Both the position numbers and the translations under genes were made by a program. 64,000 bases of DNA from Dyella tabacisoli. GTDB taxonomy: Bacteria > Pseudomonadota > Gammaproteobacteria > Xanthomonadales > Rhodanobacteraceae. The notes beneath the pieces are model-generated. The model was not told the DNA's origin and made no database searches. It was given only the letters and a program-made list of their open reading frames with translations. Position 1 is the first letter of the stretch. Every line of letters starts with the position of its first letter. The DNA lies in the NCBI RefSeq assembly GCF_003350925.1, contig NZ_KZ857176.1, forward strand, positions 186,001 through 250,000, given 5' to 3'. This document shows positions 43,697 through 52,463 of the stretch, piece by piece.

Positions 43697-43875
43697 TGCA
43701 CGCGGAACCGCTCGTTCTCGGCCGGTAGCGCATCGATGTAGTGGTCGAGCTGTTCGACCACCAGCGGGCGGCGGTCGTAATCAACATGCTCAGCGGTTTG
43801 CGGCTTTGTCTTGGTGGTGCCTGGGTCTACAGCGATCAAATCTGGCAATTGAGATGGACGGGGGGTGGGTTTCAT
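43693..43875 (-). CDS. Small hypothetical protein
   Basis: A 60-residue frame starts MKPTPRPSQLPDLIAVDPGT and ends AENERFRVH. It has a strong AGGAGA ribosome-binding site correctly spaced before the ATG. It overlaps the permease stop codon by 4 bp, tail to tail. The protein is hydrophilic, rich in proline and charged residues, without a signal or membrane segment. I do not recognise a family. The strong ribosome-binding site is the main reason to keep it. Confidence 0.55.
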   Translation of the reverse strand: MKPTPRPSQLPDLIAVDPGTTKTKPQTAEHVDYDRRPLVVEQLDHYIDALPAENERFRVH

Positions 43876-44225
43876 GGCGCGTCTCCTAGGGGGCGAATGA
43901 GCGCGATGTCGTGAACCGTTAACGCTGGGGATGCGTTAACACCGTGCGTCCGTGCTGTTAATAAGGCGTGTCGCCGGCAAGTGGCGGAAGGGTTGCCGGT
44001 ACCTGCTTGAGATGCAGTCGTCGTCGGAAGGGTTGCTGTGGCCATGCATAAGATGAGCGACAGGGTTGAATAGTTCCGAACTCGCCGGACAAAACCGTAG
44101 CAATCCGCGCCGGCAGGCAATTGCGATGCTATGCCTATGCGATGGTTAAAACCTGGGCCATAGGGCATAGCCAGGCCGCGCCGGGTTGGCCCCGATGATG
44201 CTTGTGCGGCCGTTTACGAGACGGC
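43876..44225. other. 350-bp intergenic region without a recognised gene
   Basis: The region contains a perfect 8-bp inverted repeat GTTAACGC/GCGTTAAC (43918-43925 with 43933-43940) just upstream of the small ORF, in position for an operator or promoter. It also has two direct copies of CGGAAGGGTTGC at 43985 and 44025. A minus-strand frame of 98 codons (43872-44168) crosses it, but has no family resemblance or ribosome-binding support. No tRNA or known small RNA was recognised. Confidence 0.55.
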
Positions 44226-44816
44226 TCAAAAGAGCTGTGTTTGATCCAGTAGTACTTTCACTGGCGCGAAGCTGCGGCGATGCTGCACGCAAGGGCCGAG
44301 CAGTTTCAGCGCGCTGAGATGCGCTGGCGTGGGGTAGCCCTTATGGATGGCAAAACCATAGCCTGGATGCGTGCTCTCCATATCGATCATCAGCCGATCG
44401 CGGGTGACCTTGGCGAGAATCGAGGCGGCGCTGATGGCCGGCTCCAGTGCATCGCCGCCGACGATGGCGCGCCCAGGGCAGGGCAGATCCTTGGGTAGCT
44501 TATTGCCGTCGATCAAGGCCGAGTGCGCTGTTGGCGTCAGGCCCGCCACGGCACGGCTCATCCCCGCCATGGTGGCCTGAAAAATATTCAGCCGATCGAT
44601 TTCCTCCGGCAGCACCACAATGACGCAGTACGCCAGCGCGCGTTCGATAATCTGCGGATACAGCGCTTCGCGTTTCTTCTCGCTGAGTTTTTTGGAGTCG
44701 TTGAGCCCGGCAATGGGACGCTGTGGATCGAGAATCACCGCCGCAACGGTTAACGGGCCTGCCAGTGGGCCGCGCCCCGCTTCGTCCACGCCGGCAATGA
44801 GTGCATTTTTAACCAT
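44226..44816 (-). CDS. rnhB: Ribonuclease HII
   Basis: The 196-residue enzyme cleaves RNA in RNA-DNA hybrids and removes single ribonucleotides from DNA. The active-site start [20 protein letters not shown] and the [16 protein letters not shown] block with the metal-binding acidic residues are present. The ATG at 44816 overlaps the lpxB stop by 8 bp, so it is coupled. Order lpxB-rnhB is conserved with E. coli. Confidence 0.95.
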   Translation of the reverse strand: MVKNALIAGVDEAGRGPLAGPLTVAAVILDPQRPIAGLNDSKKLSEKKREALYPQIIERALAYCVIVVLPEEIDRLNIFQATMAGMSRAVAGLTPTAHSALIDGNKLPKDLPCPGRAIVGGDALEPAISAASILAKVTRDRLMIDMESTHPGYGFAIHKGYPTPAHLSALKLLGPCVQHRRSFAPVKVLLDQTQLF

Positions 44817-46008
44817 CCAGCAACTCCGCAATCGCCGTCGCTGCCCGCTCGCCCGCATGGCCTTCCAGGCCGCCGCGCAGCATGTGATGCAATTGCTCGA
44901 ACGCCGCCACGATATGGCCGCGGCGCTCGCTGTCGTGAAACAGGTCCAGCGTGGCGGCGGCGAGCTTGCCGGCGGTGCAGTTATCTTGCATCAGCTCGGG
45001 TACGAGCAAGGCATCGCCCATGCCGCAGGCACGCGCGAGGATGTTGGGCAATGCATAGACATCGGTCTTGAGCATCTTCAATGCGCGCGCAATGCGATAG
45101 CTCGCTGGCGCCACGCGATAGCCGACGACCATCGGCCGTTTTGCCAGCATCGCTTCCAGTGTGGCCGTACCTGAAGCCAACAGCACGACATCGGCCGCCA
45201 GCATGGCTTCATGGGAGTGGCCTTCCAATAGCAACGGCGCATCCGCGCGTGGCTGGCTGGCGAGCAAGGCTTTCAAGCGGGCATACACTTGCGCATTCGC
45301 TGCCGGAATCACGATGCGCAGGCCTGGCAGGGCGCTGGCGACCTGACTCGCAGCGTCAATAAAAATACGCCCCAGGCGTTCTAATTCAGACGGGCGACTA
45401 CCGGGTAGAACGGCAAGTACGGGCACGTTTTGCGGCAATTGCAGGATGTCGCGAGCGCCTACGCGATCCGATACCAAGGCGAAGCGATCCGCCAATGGAT
45501 GGCCGACAAAGCGTGCATCGATGCCGTGCTTGTCATAAATAGGTGGCTCCATCGGAAACAGGCATAGCACCCGATCGGCGCTACGGCCGATTTTTTCCGC
45601 GCGTCGCTCGCGCCATGCCCAGACAGCAGGGCTGACATAGTGCACGGTGCGCAAGCCGGCTTGCTTGAGTCGCTGTTCTACGCCCAGGTTGAAGTCGGGG
45701 GCATCGATGCCGATGACGATGTCCGGGCGTGCTTCAAGCAAGCGCGCGACCAGCGATTTGCGCAAGCGCAACAGCCGTGGCAGATGCCTTATCACTTCGG
45801 CAAAACCCATGACCGACAATTCGCCGATGTCGTACCAGGATTCGAAGCCCTGGGCCTGCATGCGAGCCCCGCCGATACCGACGAAACGGGCGCTCGGATA
45901 GCGCTGGCGCAGTGCGACAATCAGATCGGCGCCGAGTTGGTCGCCGGAGTCTTCGCCGGCGATGAGGGCAATGAGGCGTGTCTGTGTGGAGACTTCGTGG
46001 GCCTGCAT
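44809..46008 (-). CDS. lpxB: Lipid-A-disaccharide synthase
   Basis: The 399-residue glycosyltransferase joins UDP-diacylglucosamine and lipid X. It contains [20 protein letters not shown] at the N terminus, [17 protein letters not shown] in the middle, and [16 protein letters not shown]. The ATG at 46008 has a GGGAGAC ribosome-binding site. A GTG at 46080 would add 24 residues and overlap lpxA, and is less likely. A 25-base palindrome lies between it and lpxA. Confidence 0.95.
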   Translation of the reverse strand: MQAHEVSTQTRLIALIAGEDSGDQLGADLIVALRQRYPSARFVGIGGARMQAQGFESWYDIGELSVMGFAEVIRHLPRLLRLRKSLVARLLEARPDIVIGIDAPDFNLGVEQRLKQAGLRTVHYVSPAVWAWRERRAEKIGRSADRVLCLFPMEPPIYDKHGIDARFVGHPLADRFALVSDRVGARDILQLPQNVPVLAVLPGSRPSELERLGRIFIDAASQVASALPGLRIVIPAANAQVYARLKALLASQPRADAPLLLEGHSHEAMLAADVVLLASGTATLEAMLAKRPMVVGYRVAPASYRIARALKMLKTDVYALPNILARACGMGDALLVPELMQDNCTAGKLAAATLDLFHDSERRGHIVAAFEQLHHMLRGGLEGHAGERAATAIAELLDG

Positions 46009-46039
46009 ATCGATGTCTCCCGTGCGGGTGTTTGATTCT

Positions 46040-46064
46040 CCGATAAGTACGGCGTACTTATCGG
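46040..46064 (-). promoter_or_regulatory. Perfect palindromic hairpin covering the lpxA stop codon
   Basis: CCGATAAGTAC at 46040-46050 is exactly complementary to GTACTTATCGG at 46054-46064, an 11-bp stem with a 3-base loop. The lpxA stop codon (46058-46060) lies in the stem. No T run follows on the minus strand. A role in mRNA stability, partial termination or control of lpxB is inferred. Confidence 0.65.
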
Positions 46065-46831
46065 ACGAGGGCCCGCTCACTGGTATCGAGAAAGTCCAGC
46101 ATGGCGCGCACGTCGTCGCTTTCCTGTGCTTGCGCCGCCAGTTGTTCGCGGGCGTCGGCTAATGTCAGGCCGGCCATATACAGTGTGCGATAGGCGCGCT
46201 TGATAGCCGCAATGCGCGGCGCTTCAAAGCCGCGACGCTTCATGCCTTCGCTATTGATGCCGCGCGGACGGCCTCGCTGTTCGTTCGCCATCATCACAAA
46301 CGGCGGCACGTCGGAGCCGACCAGGCAGCCCATGCCGATAAACGCATGCGCGCCGACTTTGCAGAACTGATGCACACCGGAGAAGCCGGACATAATCACC
46401 CAATCGCCGATGTCCACATGCCCGGCCAGCGCCGAGTAGTTGGAGAACACGATGTTATTGCCGATCTGGCAATCGTGCGCGATATGCACGTAGGCGAGCA
46501 GCCAGTTGTCGTTGCCGATGCGGGTAATGCCGCCGCCATCGCCGGTGCCGCGATTGATGGTGACGAATTCGCGGATCAGATTGCGGTCGCCGATGACCAG
46601 CTCGGTATGTTCGCCGGCAAATTTCTTGTCTTGCGGCGCACCGCCCAGTGAAGTGAACTGGCTGATGCGGTTATCGCGGCCGATCTTGGTCGGGCCTTCG
46701 ATAACCACGTGCGGGCCGATCACAGTGCCTTCGCCGATTTCAACACCGGCGCCGATCACACTGTAAGCGCCGATGCTGACGTTGGCGCCGATAACGGCGG
46801 TGGGATCAATCAGCGCGGTGGGGTGGATCAT
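46058..46831 (-). CDS. lpxA: UDP-N-acetylglucosamine acyltransferase
   Basis: The 257-residue enzyme transfers a hydroxyacyl chain from ACP to UDP-GlcNAc, the first step of lipid A synthesis. It begins [20 protein letters not shown] and shows the left-handed hexapeptide repeats. The catalytic histidine region [20 protein letters not shown] is present. The ATG overlaps the fabZ stop by 4 bp. Confidence 0.97.
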   Translation of the reverse strand: MIHPTALIDPTAVIGANVSIGAYSVIGAGVEIGEGTVIGPHVVIEGPTKIGRDNRISQFTSLGGAPQDKKFAGEHTELVIGDRNLIREFVTINRGTGDGGGITRIGNDNWLLAYVHIAHDCQIGNNIVFSNYSALAGHVDIGDWVIMSGFSGVHQFCKVGAHAFIGMGCLVGSDVPPFVMMANEQRGRPRGINSEGMKRRGFEAPRIAAIKRAYRTLYMAGLTLADAREQLAAQAQESDDVRAMLDFLDTSERALVR

Positions 46832-47301
46832 TTATCGGACCTCGCCGCGCACATCAGTTCGCAGCTAGCGACCTCTTTGCCGTCGACCAGTGCACGGGCA
46901 TGGAACAAGCCCATGCTGCGCAGCAATCGCTTGAGCGTGACCTCCATGCGCAACTGGTCGCCCGGCGCTACGACCGCGTTGAAGCGGGCGTTATCGACCT
47001 TGGCCAGATAGAACAACGGGCTGCCGGTGTTGCCTTTCATGCGGCCGCTGATTTGCGTCAGCAGGCCGGCGCTTTGCGCCATGGCTTCCACGATCAGTAC
47101 GCCCGGCATCACCGGGTGCCCAGGGAAATGACCCTGAAAGAAGGGCTCATTGATGGTCACGTTCTTCAACGTCACCACGCTCTGGTCCGGCACGATCTCG
47201 ATGACCCGATCGACCAACAGGAACGGATAGCGGTGCGGTAGCAACTGCTGGATCTGTTCCACGTTCACCGGTAGGTGGAAGGGCGTGGTCTGCTCATTCA
47301 T
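46828..47301 (-). CDS. fabZ: 3-hydroxyacyl-ACP dehydratase FabZ
   Basis: The 157-residue hot-dog-fold dehydratase has the family [17 protein letters not shown] block. The catalytic histidine and glutamate are in [20 protein letters not shown]. It works in fatty acid elongation and competes with LpxA for hydroxyacyl-ACP. The ATG at 47301 lies 8 bp inside the end of lpxD; the frame extends further up without family similarity. Start-stop overlaps link it to both neighbours. Confidence 0.97.
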   Translation of the reverse strand: MNEQTTPFHLPVNVEQIQQLLPHRYPFLLVDRVIEIVPDQSVVTLKNVTINEPFFQGHFPGHPVMPGVLIVEAMAQSAGLLTQISGRMKGNTGSPLFYLAKVDNARFNAVVAPGDQLRMEVTLKRLLRSMGLFHARALVDGKEVASCELMCAARSDK

Positions 47302-48322
47302 CTTTACTATCCCTCTCCAGCGCCGACAGTCGGCGCACATACTCGTCCAGATGCTTGAAACGGGCGGCGTTGCGACGCCATTGGCGATTGTCCTGCAACG
47401 GTACGCCCGATGAATATTCGCCCGGTTCGCGGATGGAATGCGTGACCAGACTCTTGGCGGTAATGGTAACGCGGTCGGCCAGTTCAAGATGCCCCAGCAC
47501 GCCGGCATTGCCGCCAATCATGCAGTAGCGGCCAATTTTTGCGCTACCGGCCACGGCGGAACAGCCCGCCATCGCCGTATGGGCGCCGATATGTACGTTG
47601 TGCGCGATCTGGATCTGGTTATCCAGCCGCACGTCTTCTTCCAGTACGGTGTCGTCCAGCGCGCCGCGGTCGATGGTGGTGTTGGCGCCGATTTCACAAT
47701 CGTCGCCGATACGCACGCCGCCCAGTTGCGGCAGCTTGATCCAATGGTCACGGTCAAAGGCGAGGCCAAAACCATCGGAGCCAATGACCGCGCCGGGATG
47801 GATCAATACACGTTTTCCTACGGTCACACGGGTGACCAGGGTGACCCGCGCGACCAGGCGCGCTTGAGCGCCGACACTGCAGTCAGGGCCAATGATGCAA
47901 TGTGGGCCGAGTATTGCGCCGTCTTCGATGACCGCACCGTTTTCGATCACGCAGCAAGGGCCAATGCTGGCCGTAGATGCGATGCGCGCGCCGGCAGCGA
48001 CCACCGCGCTGGGGTGCACGCCATGCGGGGCGTCAGGTCGGCGTTCGAATAGTGCGGCCATTTTCGCGTAGGCCACGTAGGGGTCGTCGGCGACCAGGGC
48101 TGTGGTTGGGCAATCGGTGAGGTTTTCCTCACGCAGTACTACGACGCCGGCGCAGGTTGCCGTCAATTGAGCGGTGTATTTGCTGTTGGATAGAAAACTC
48201 AGTTGACTGGCGCTGGCGCCGGCCAGGGTGCCGACCCCGTCGATGACGCGCGTGCCGTCGCCCTTGAAGGCGAGACCGAACTGTTCGGCGAGTTCGACCA
48301 CCGTGTATTTGTTCACGCTCAT
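47294..48322 (-). CDS. lpxD: UDP-3-O-(3-hydroxyacyl)glucosamine N-acyltransferase
   Basis: The 342-residue enzyme adds the second acyl chain in lipid A synthesis. The N-terminal uridine-binding domain starts MSVNKYTVVELAEQFGLAFK. It is followed by hexapeptide repeats with the catalytic histidine in DNQIQIAHNVHIGAHTAMAG. The ATG at 48322 has a GGAG ribosome-binding site; the frame opens upstream at 48403. No skp gene lies between it and bamA. Confidence 0.96.
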   Translation of the reverse strand: MSVNKYTVVELAEQFGLAFKGDGTRVIDGVGTLAGASASQLSFLSNSKYTAQLTATCAGVVVLREENLTDCPTTALVADDPYVAYAKMAALFERRPDAPHGVHPSAVVAAGARIASTASIGPCCVIENGAVIEDGAILGPHCIIGPDCSVGAQARLVARVTLVTRVTVGKRVLIHPGAVIGSDGFGLAFDRDHWIKLPQLGGVRIGDDCEIGANTTIDRGALDDTVLEEDVRLDNQIQIAHNVHIGAHTAMAGCSAVAGSAKIGRYCMIGGNAGVLGHLELADRVTITAKSLVTHSIREPGEYSSGVPLQDNRQWRRNAARFKHLDEYVRRLSALERDSKDE

Positions 48323-48360
48323 GCTTGGCTCCGCAACATGCCGGCCATTGTAGGACGCAG

Positions 48361-48387
48361 CAAAAGAAAGCGCGGCATCGCCGCGCT
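48361..48387 (-). terminator. Hairpin terminator behind bamA
   Basis: AGCGCGGC and GCCGCGCT (48369-48376 with 48380-48387) form an 8-bp stem. On the minus strand the next bases are TTCTTTTG, a T-rich tail. It lies between bamA and lpxD and would reduce read-through into the lipid A genes, so a promoter for lpxD may lie in the remaining 40 bases. Confidence 0.7.
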
Positions 48388-48442
48388 CTCTTCGCTCTTG
48401 CACTTCAGCTCGATGGGCTTATCCCCAATGAACTCAGCCCAA

Positions 48443-50905
48443 TTAGAACTGGCTGCCGAAGGTGAACTGGATCCGCTCTTCGAAGTGGCTGTCATCGGCT
48501 TTGGAGCGAATCGGCACGGCGAAGTTGATAATCAGCGGGCCGATCGGCGCCTGCCACTGCAGCGACAAACCAGTCGAGGCACGCAATTCGCTGGCCTTGA
48601 AGGTCGAGTAGCTCTGGTACACGTTACCGACATCGACGAACCAGGACACGCGTGCGGTGTTGACGTCCTTGAGGAAGGGCAGCGGCAGGTAGACCTGGGC
48701 CGTACCCAACACCTTGAACGCGCCACCGACCGGCTGGGAGTAGTTGTAAATGCTGCCGGAACAAGTGCCATTCGCGTTCGGCCTGATCGGCACCTGCTTG
48801 CCGCTTACCGGATCAATCGTTGTGCCAACGCAGACGCGCGGACCCAGCGTGTTGTCCTGGAAGCCGCGCACATCGCGCACACCGCCCGAGTAGTAGTTCT
48901 CCCAGAACGGGAAGTCGTAGTTCGCGCCTTGCTTGTAGTCGCCAAACGTGCGGCTGTAGGTCTGGCTGCCATAGGTGTTGCCGTAACCGACCTGGCCGTC
49001 CAGATAGAGCACGAAGCCGCGCCCCAGCGGCCAGTAGTGGCTGGCTTCCAGGTCGAGCTTGTAGAACTGCACGGTCGAGCCGGGCAGGGCGACGTTCACA
49101 TTGGCCGAGAGCAGGCCGCCGCGCGTAGGCGCCCAGTAACCGTTACGGGTGTCGTGGTTCCAGCCGAGCTGGCCGGTCCACGAGTGAATGGTCTCGTGCC
49201 CGATCGCGTTCTGGTAGTCGATTAGCTGCTGCGGCGACTGCGACGTCGTTTGCACCAGGCCAGTGGTCGTGTCGACATAACTGTAGCTGAGCTTGATCTT
49301 GTTGCTGCTCAAGCCCATGCCGGCACGGACGTTGTCCGTTTCGGTGATCGGGAAATTCAGGAACGTGGTGAACGCCGTGGTGCTGCTGGTGTAGTTGACG
49401 AAATCACTGTTGGTATTGCCGAAATCGGTCTTGGTAAAGCTGGCGTTGTAGCCGATACCAATGTTGTTGTCGGTCAGATACGGGTTGTAGTAGCTGGCGT
49501 TGACACTGGTCGAATAATCGCTGCGCTGGGCGCCGACGGTGAAGCTGTCGCCGGTGCCGAGGAAGTTATTCTGCGACACCGAGGCGGACAAGATGATGCC
49601 GGAGTACTGCGAATAGCCCACGCCGAACATCAGGCTGCCCGCGGATTGCTCCTCTACTTTGTAGCTGACATCGACCTGGTCTTCGGTACCCGGCACCAGT
49701 TTCTTATCGACGTCGACCTTCTTGAAATAGCCCAGTCGCTGCAGACGGATCTTGGAGCGGTCGATGGCCGGCTGCGAATACCAGCTACCTTCCAACTGAC
49801 GCAGCTCGCGGCGCATCACATCGTCTTCGGTGCGGGTGTTGCCCTGGAAGATCACGCGGCGCACGTATACGCGCTTGCCCGGTTCGATATAGAAGGTGAT
49901 ATCGACGGTGCGTTTTTCTTTGTCCAGCTTGGGCACCGGGGTGACCTTGGCGAACGCGTAGCCGATGCTCGACAAAATGCTCTTGATCGCATCGGAGCTG
50001 GCTTCGATGGCCTTGCGGTTAAAGGTCTCGCCCTTCTTGGTGAAGACTAGCTGGCGCAGCGATTCCTCCGGCAGAATCAGCTCGCCGAGCAGGTGCACGT
50101 CGGAGACGGTATAGATCTCGCCTTCTTTCACGCTGGCGGCGATGTACATGGCGCGCTTATCGGGTGCGATCGATACCTGGGTGGAGTCGACGCCGAAGTC
50201 GGCATAGCCGCGGTCCATGTAGTAGGACTGCAGCTTCTCCAGATCGCCGGAGAGTTTTTCACGCGAATACTGATCGTCCTTTGAGTACCAGGACATCCAG
50301 TTGCTGGTGTTCGACTCGAAGGTCTTGCGGATTTCTTTATCGGTAAAGGCGCTGTTGCCGACGATATTGATCTCTTTGATCTTGGCGACCTTGCCTTCGC
50401 GGATCTCGATATCGATGGCTACGCGATTACGATCAAGATTGGTCAAATGCGGCTCGACCGAGACGTTGTATTTGCCGCGGTTGTAGTACTGGCGAATCAG
50501 CTCTTGCTGCACGCGATCAAGCGACAGCCGGTCGAAGGTCTCGCCTTCGGTCAGGCCGATTTCTTTCAGGCCTTTGCGCAGATCGTCTTCTTTGATGTCC
50601 TTGTTGCCGCGCAGGGTGAGCTTGGCAATGGAGGGGCGCTCGACGACCTTGATGACCAGGATGTCGCCATCGCGATCCAACTCCACATCGCTGAAGAACT
50701 TGGTCTGGTACAGCGCACGAATCGCTCGTTGCGCGGCGTCATTGGTGATGCGGTCGCCCTTGTTGACCGGCAGGTAGTTGAACACCGTACCCGCCGTGAT
50801 GCGGCTTAAGCCGTCAATGCGGATATCGGAGGCGACGAAGGGCTCGAAAGCGAGCACGTTGGCGGAGAGGGAAGCAAGCAAAATCAGGGCGGCGATACGC
50901 TTCAT
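48443..50905 (-). CDS. bamA: Outer membrane protein assembly factor BamA
   Basis: The 820-residue protein has a signal peptide (about 1-19, ending VLA), five POTRA domains (about residues 22-425) and a C-terminal 16-strand barrel. The lid-loop motif VRGFQDNTLGPR is present, and the protein ends in the beta-signal ERIQFTFGSQF with terminal phenylalanine. BamA inserts barrel proteins into the outer membrane. The loop after VRGF contains an extra segment with two cysteines. It follows rseP by 162 bp. Confidence 0.97.
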   Translation of the reverse strand: MKRIAALILLASLSANVLAFEPFVASDIRIDGLSRITAGTVFNYLPVNKGDRITNDAAQRAIRALYQTKFFSDVELDRDGDILVIKVVERPSIAKLTLRGNKDIKEDDLRKGLKEIGLTEGETFDRLSLDRVQQELIRQYYNRGKYNVSVEPHLTNLDRNRVAIDIEIREGKVAKIKEINIVGNSAFTDKEIRKTFESNTSNWMSWYSKDDQYSREKLSGDLEKLQSYYMDRGYADFGVDSTQVSIAPDKRAMYIAASVKEGEIYTVSDVHLLGELILPEESLRQLVFTKKGETFNRKAIEASSDAIKSILSSIGYAFAKVTPVPKLDKEKRTVDITFYIEPGKRVYVRRVIFQGNTRTEDDVMRRELRQLEGSWYSQPAIDRSKIRLQRLGYFKKVDVDKKLVPGTEDQVDVSYKVEEQSAGSLMFGVGYSQYSGIILSASVSQNNFLGTGDSFTVGAQRSDYSTSVNASYYNPYLTDNNIGIGYNASFTKTDFGNTNSDFVNYTSSTTAFTTFLNFPITETDNVRAGMGLSSNKIKLSYSYVDTTTGLVQTTSQSPQQLIDYQNAIGHETIHSWTGQLGWNHDTRNGYWAPTRGGLLSANVNVALPGSTVQFYKLDLEASHYWPLGRGFVLYLDGQVGYGNTYGSQTYSRTFGDYKQGANYDFPFWENYYSGGVRDVRGFQDNTLGPRVCVGTTIDPVSGKQVPIRPNANGTCSGSIYNYSQPVGGAFKVLGTAQVYLPLPFLKDVNTARVSWFVDVGNVYQSYSTFKASELRASTGLSLQWQAPIGPLIINFAVPIRSKADDSHFEERIQFTFGSQF

Positions 50906-51067
50906 CGTCGAATCCGTTGGGTTATTTCGATGAGGCGGCCAGGATGGCCACCCCGATCAAAGCATGAAGCCGGGATTTCCCCTGCCCCGAAAAAAAGCAC
51001 GCACCCGACATGGATGCGGTAAGTGACAACTCAGTGCTTCGCACCGAGGTTTCGACATTCGCTCGCG

Positions 51068-52414
51068 TCACGAAGGCAGGATGCGATGAATGTCGTTGTA
51101 GAACGCCAACCCCATCAGCGTGAACAGCAGGGCGAGACCGACGTACTGTCCGGCCATCATCACGCGTTCGCTGACTGGGCTGCCTTTGACCAACTCAATA
51201 AGGTAATACAGCAGATGGCCCCCGTCCAAGACGGGGATGGGCAGCAGATTGAGTACGGCCAGGCTGAGCGAGACCATCGCAAGAAAATTCAAGAACCAGG
51301 CCGGCCCCATATGGGCCGAAGCGTTGGCTACTTGAGCAATGCCGATCACACCGGAGAGATTCTTGGTCGATGCCTGACCGCTCAACATTTTGCCGATCAT
51401 GTTGAACATCGAAGCGGCGCCGTCCCAGGTGGTGTGCAGCGAAGCGGCCAACGCCTTGACCGGGCCGTAGCGCAAGGTGGCTGTTTCGCGAGGGAGCGCC
51501 GATACGCCGATCATCCAGTTGGTCGGCTGGCCCTCGTATGAGTCCTTGCGCGCGGTGACATGGATCGGCAACGTTTTGCCGCCGCGCTCGATCATCAGGC
51601 TTAGCTGGGGCGATTTTGCGGCCTCGGCCGGGATCCGCTTCTGAAACTCTTCGTAGTCCTGCACCGCCTGGCCGTTCACGCTGAGAATGCGGTCACCGCT
51701 TTGCATGCCGGCCGCGGCCGCGGGTTTATCCGGTACTACGGTAGCGGCAACGGCGGGTATCGGAGCGGGCTTCAGGCCAAGTTTGTCCAGATACTGACTG
51801 ATGTCCTGGCCTGCGGGCAGTTGATTCAACGGCAGCACCAACGAGCGCTCGTTGCCGTCGCTGCCGCGCACGGTAACGGGCAACGGTTCGCGACCGAGCA
51901 TGGCATTGGCCACGGCATCGAGCGAATCGCTCCAGGTGGCGACCTGTTTGCCGCCGACAGTAAGCAGGCGGTCGTTGGCACGGATGCCGGCGTCGGCCGC
52001 CATGCTCTGCGGCGTGGCGGCGACGATCGGCGCGATATCGGGCTTGCCCAGGGTGAACATCAGCCAGAACGCGACAACCGTGAAAATCAGGTTGAAGGCT
52101 GGGCCGGCCGCCACGATGGCGATGCGCTGCCAGACGGGCTTGGCGGTGAATTCCTGCCCTTGCAACGCGGGATCGACGTCGCCTTCGCGGGCATCAAGCA
52201 TTTTTACGTAGCCGCCGAGCGGAATCGCGGCGATCTGGTATTCAGTGCCGTCGCGGGCGGTGTGCTTCCAAATGGCCTTGCCGAAGCCGACCGAAAAGCG
52301 CAGCACTTTCACGCCGCAGCGACGCGCGACCCAGTAATGACCAAATTCATGAAAGGTCACCAGCAGGCCAAGCGTGACCAATAACCAGAATATTGAGCCG
52401 AAAAAGGGAGTCAT
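51068..52414 (-). CDS. rseP: Site-2 intramembrane protease RseP
   Basis: The 448-residue inner-membrane zinc protease cleaves anti-sigma factor RseA in the envelope stress response. The zinc motif HEFGH is at residues 22-26 in the first membrane segment. Two PDZ domains lie in the periplasmic part (AGIRANDRLLTVGGKQV and AGMQSGDRILSVNGQAV), and the second active-site motif is NLLPIPVLDGGHLLYY. Order dxr-rseP-bamA is conserved. Confidence 0.96.
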   Translation of the reverse strand: MTPFFGSIFWLLVTLGLLVTFHEFGHYWVARRCGVKVLRFSVGFGKAIWKHTARDGTEYQIAAIPLGGYVKMLDAREGDVDPALQGQEFTAKPVWQRIAIVAAGPAFNLIFTVVAFWLMFTLGKPDIAPIVAATPQSMAADAGIRANDRLLTVGGKQVATWSDSLDAVANAMLGREPLPVTVRGSDGNERSLVLPLNQLPAGQDISQYLDKLGLKPAPIPAVAATVVPDKPAAAAGMQSGDRILSVNGQAVQDYEEFQKRIPAEAAKSPQLSLMIERGGKTLPIHVTARKDSYEGQPTNWMIGVSALPRETATLRYGPVKALAASLHTTWDGAASMFNMIGKMLSGQASTKNLSGVIGIAQVANASAHMGPAWFLNFLAMVSLSLAVLNLLPIPVLDGGHLLYYLIELVKGSPVSERVMMAGQYVGLALLFTLMGLAFYNDIHRILPS

Positions 52415-52463
52415 CAGGGGGCTTGTCTACGTTCGGGGCGCGTCAATGGAATGTCCAAGCTTA

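Noticed and set aside
43872-44168. 98-codon minus-strand frame upstream of the small ORF
   Set aside because: No ribosome-binding site, odd composition and no resemblance to any family.
46009-46080. GTG start of lpxB giving 24 extra residues
   Set aside because: It would overlap lpxA and include the palindrome; the ATG at 46008 has a good ribosome-binding site.
48323-48442. Search for a skp/ompH gene between bamA and lpxD
   Set aside because: Only 120 bp with a terminator-like hairpin are present; no reading frame fits.
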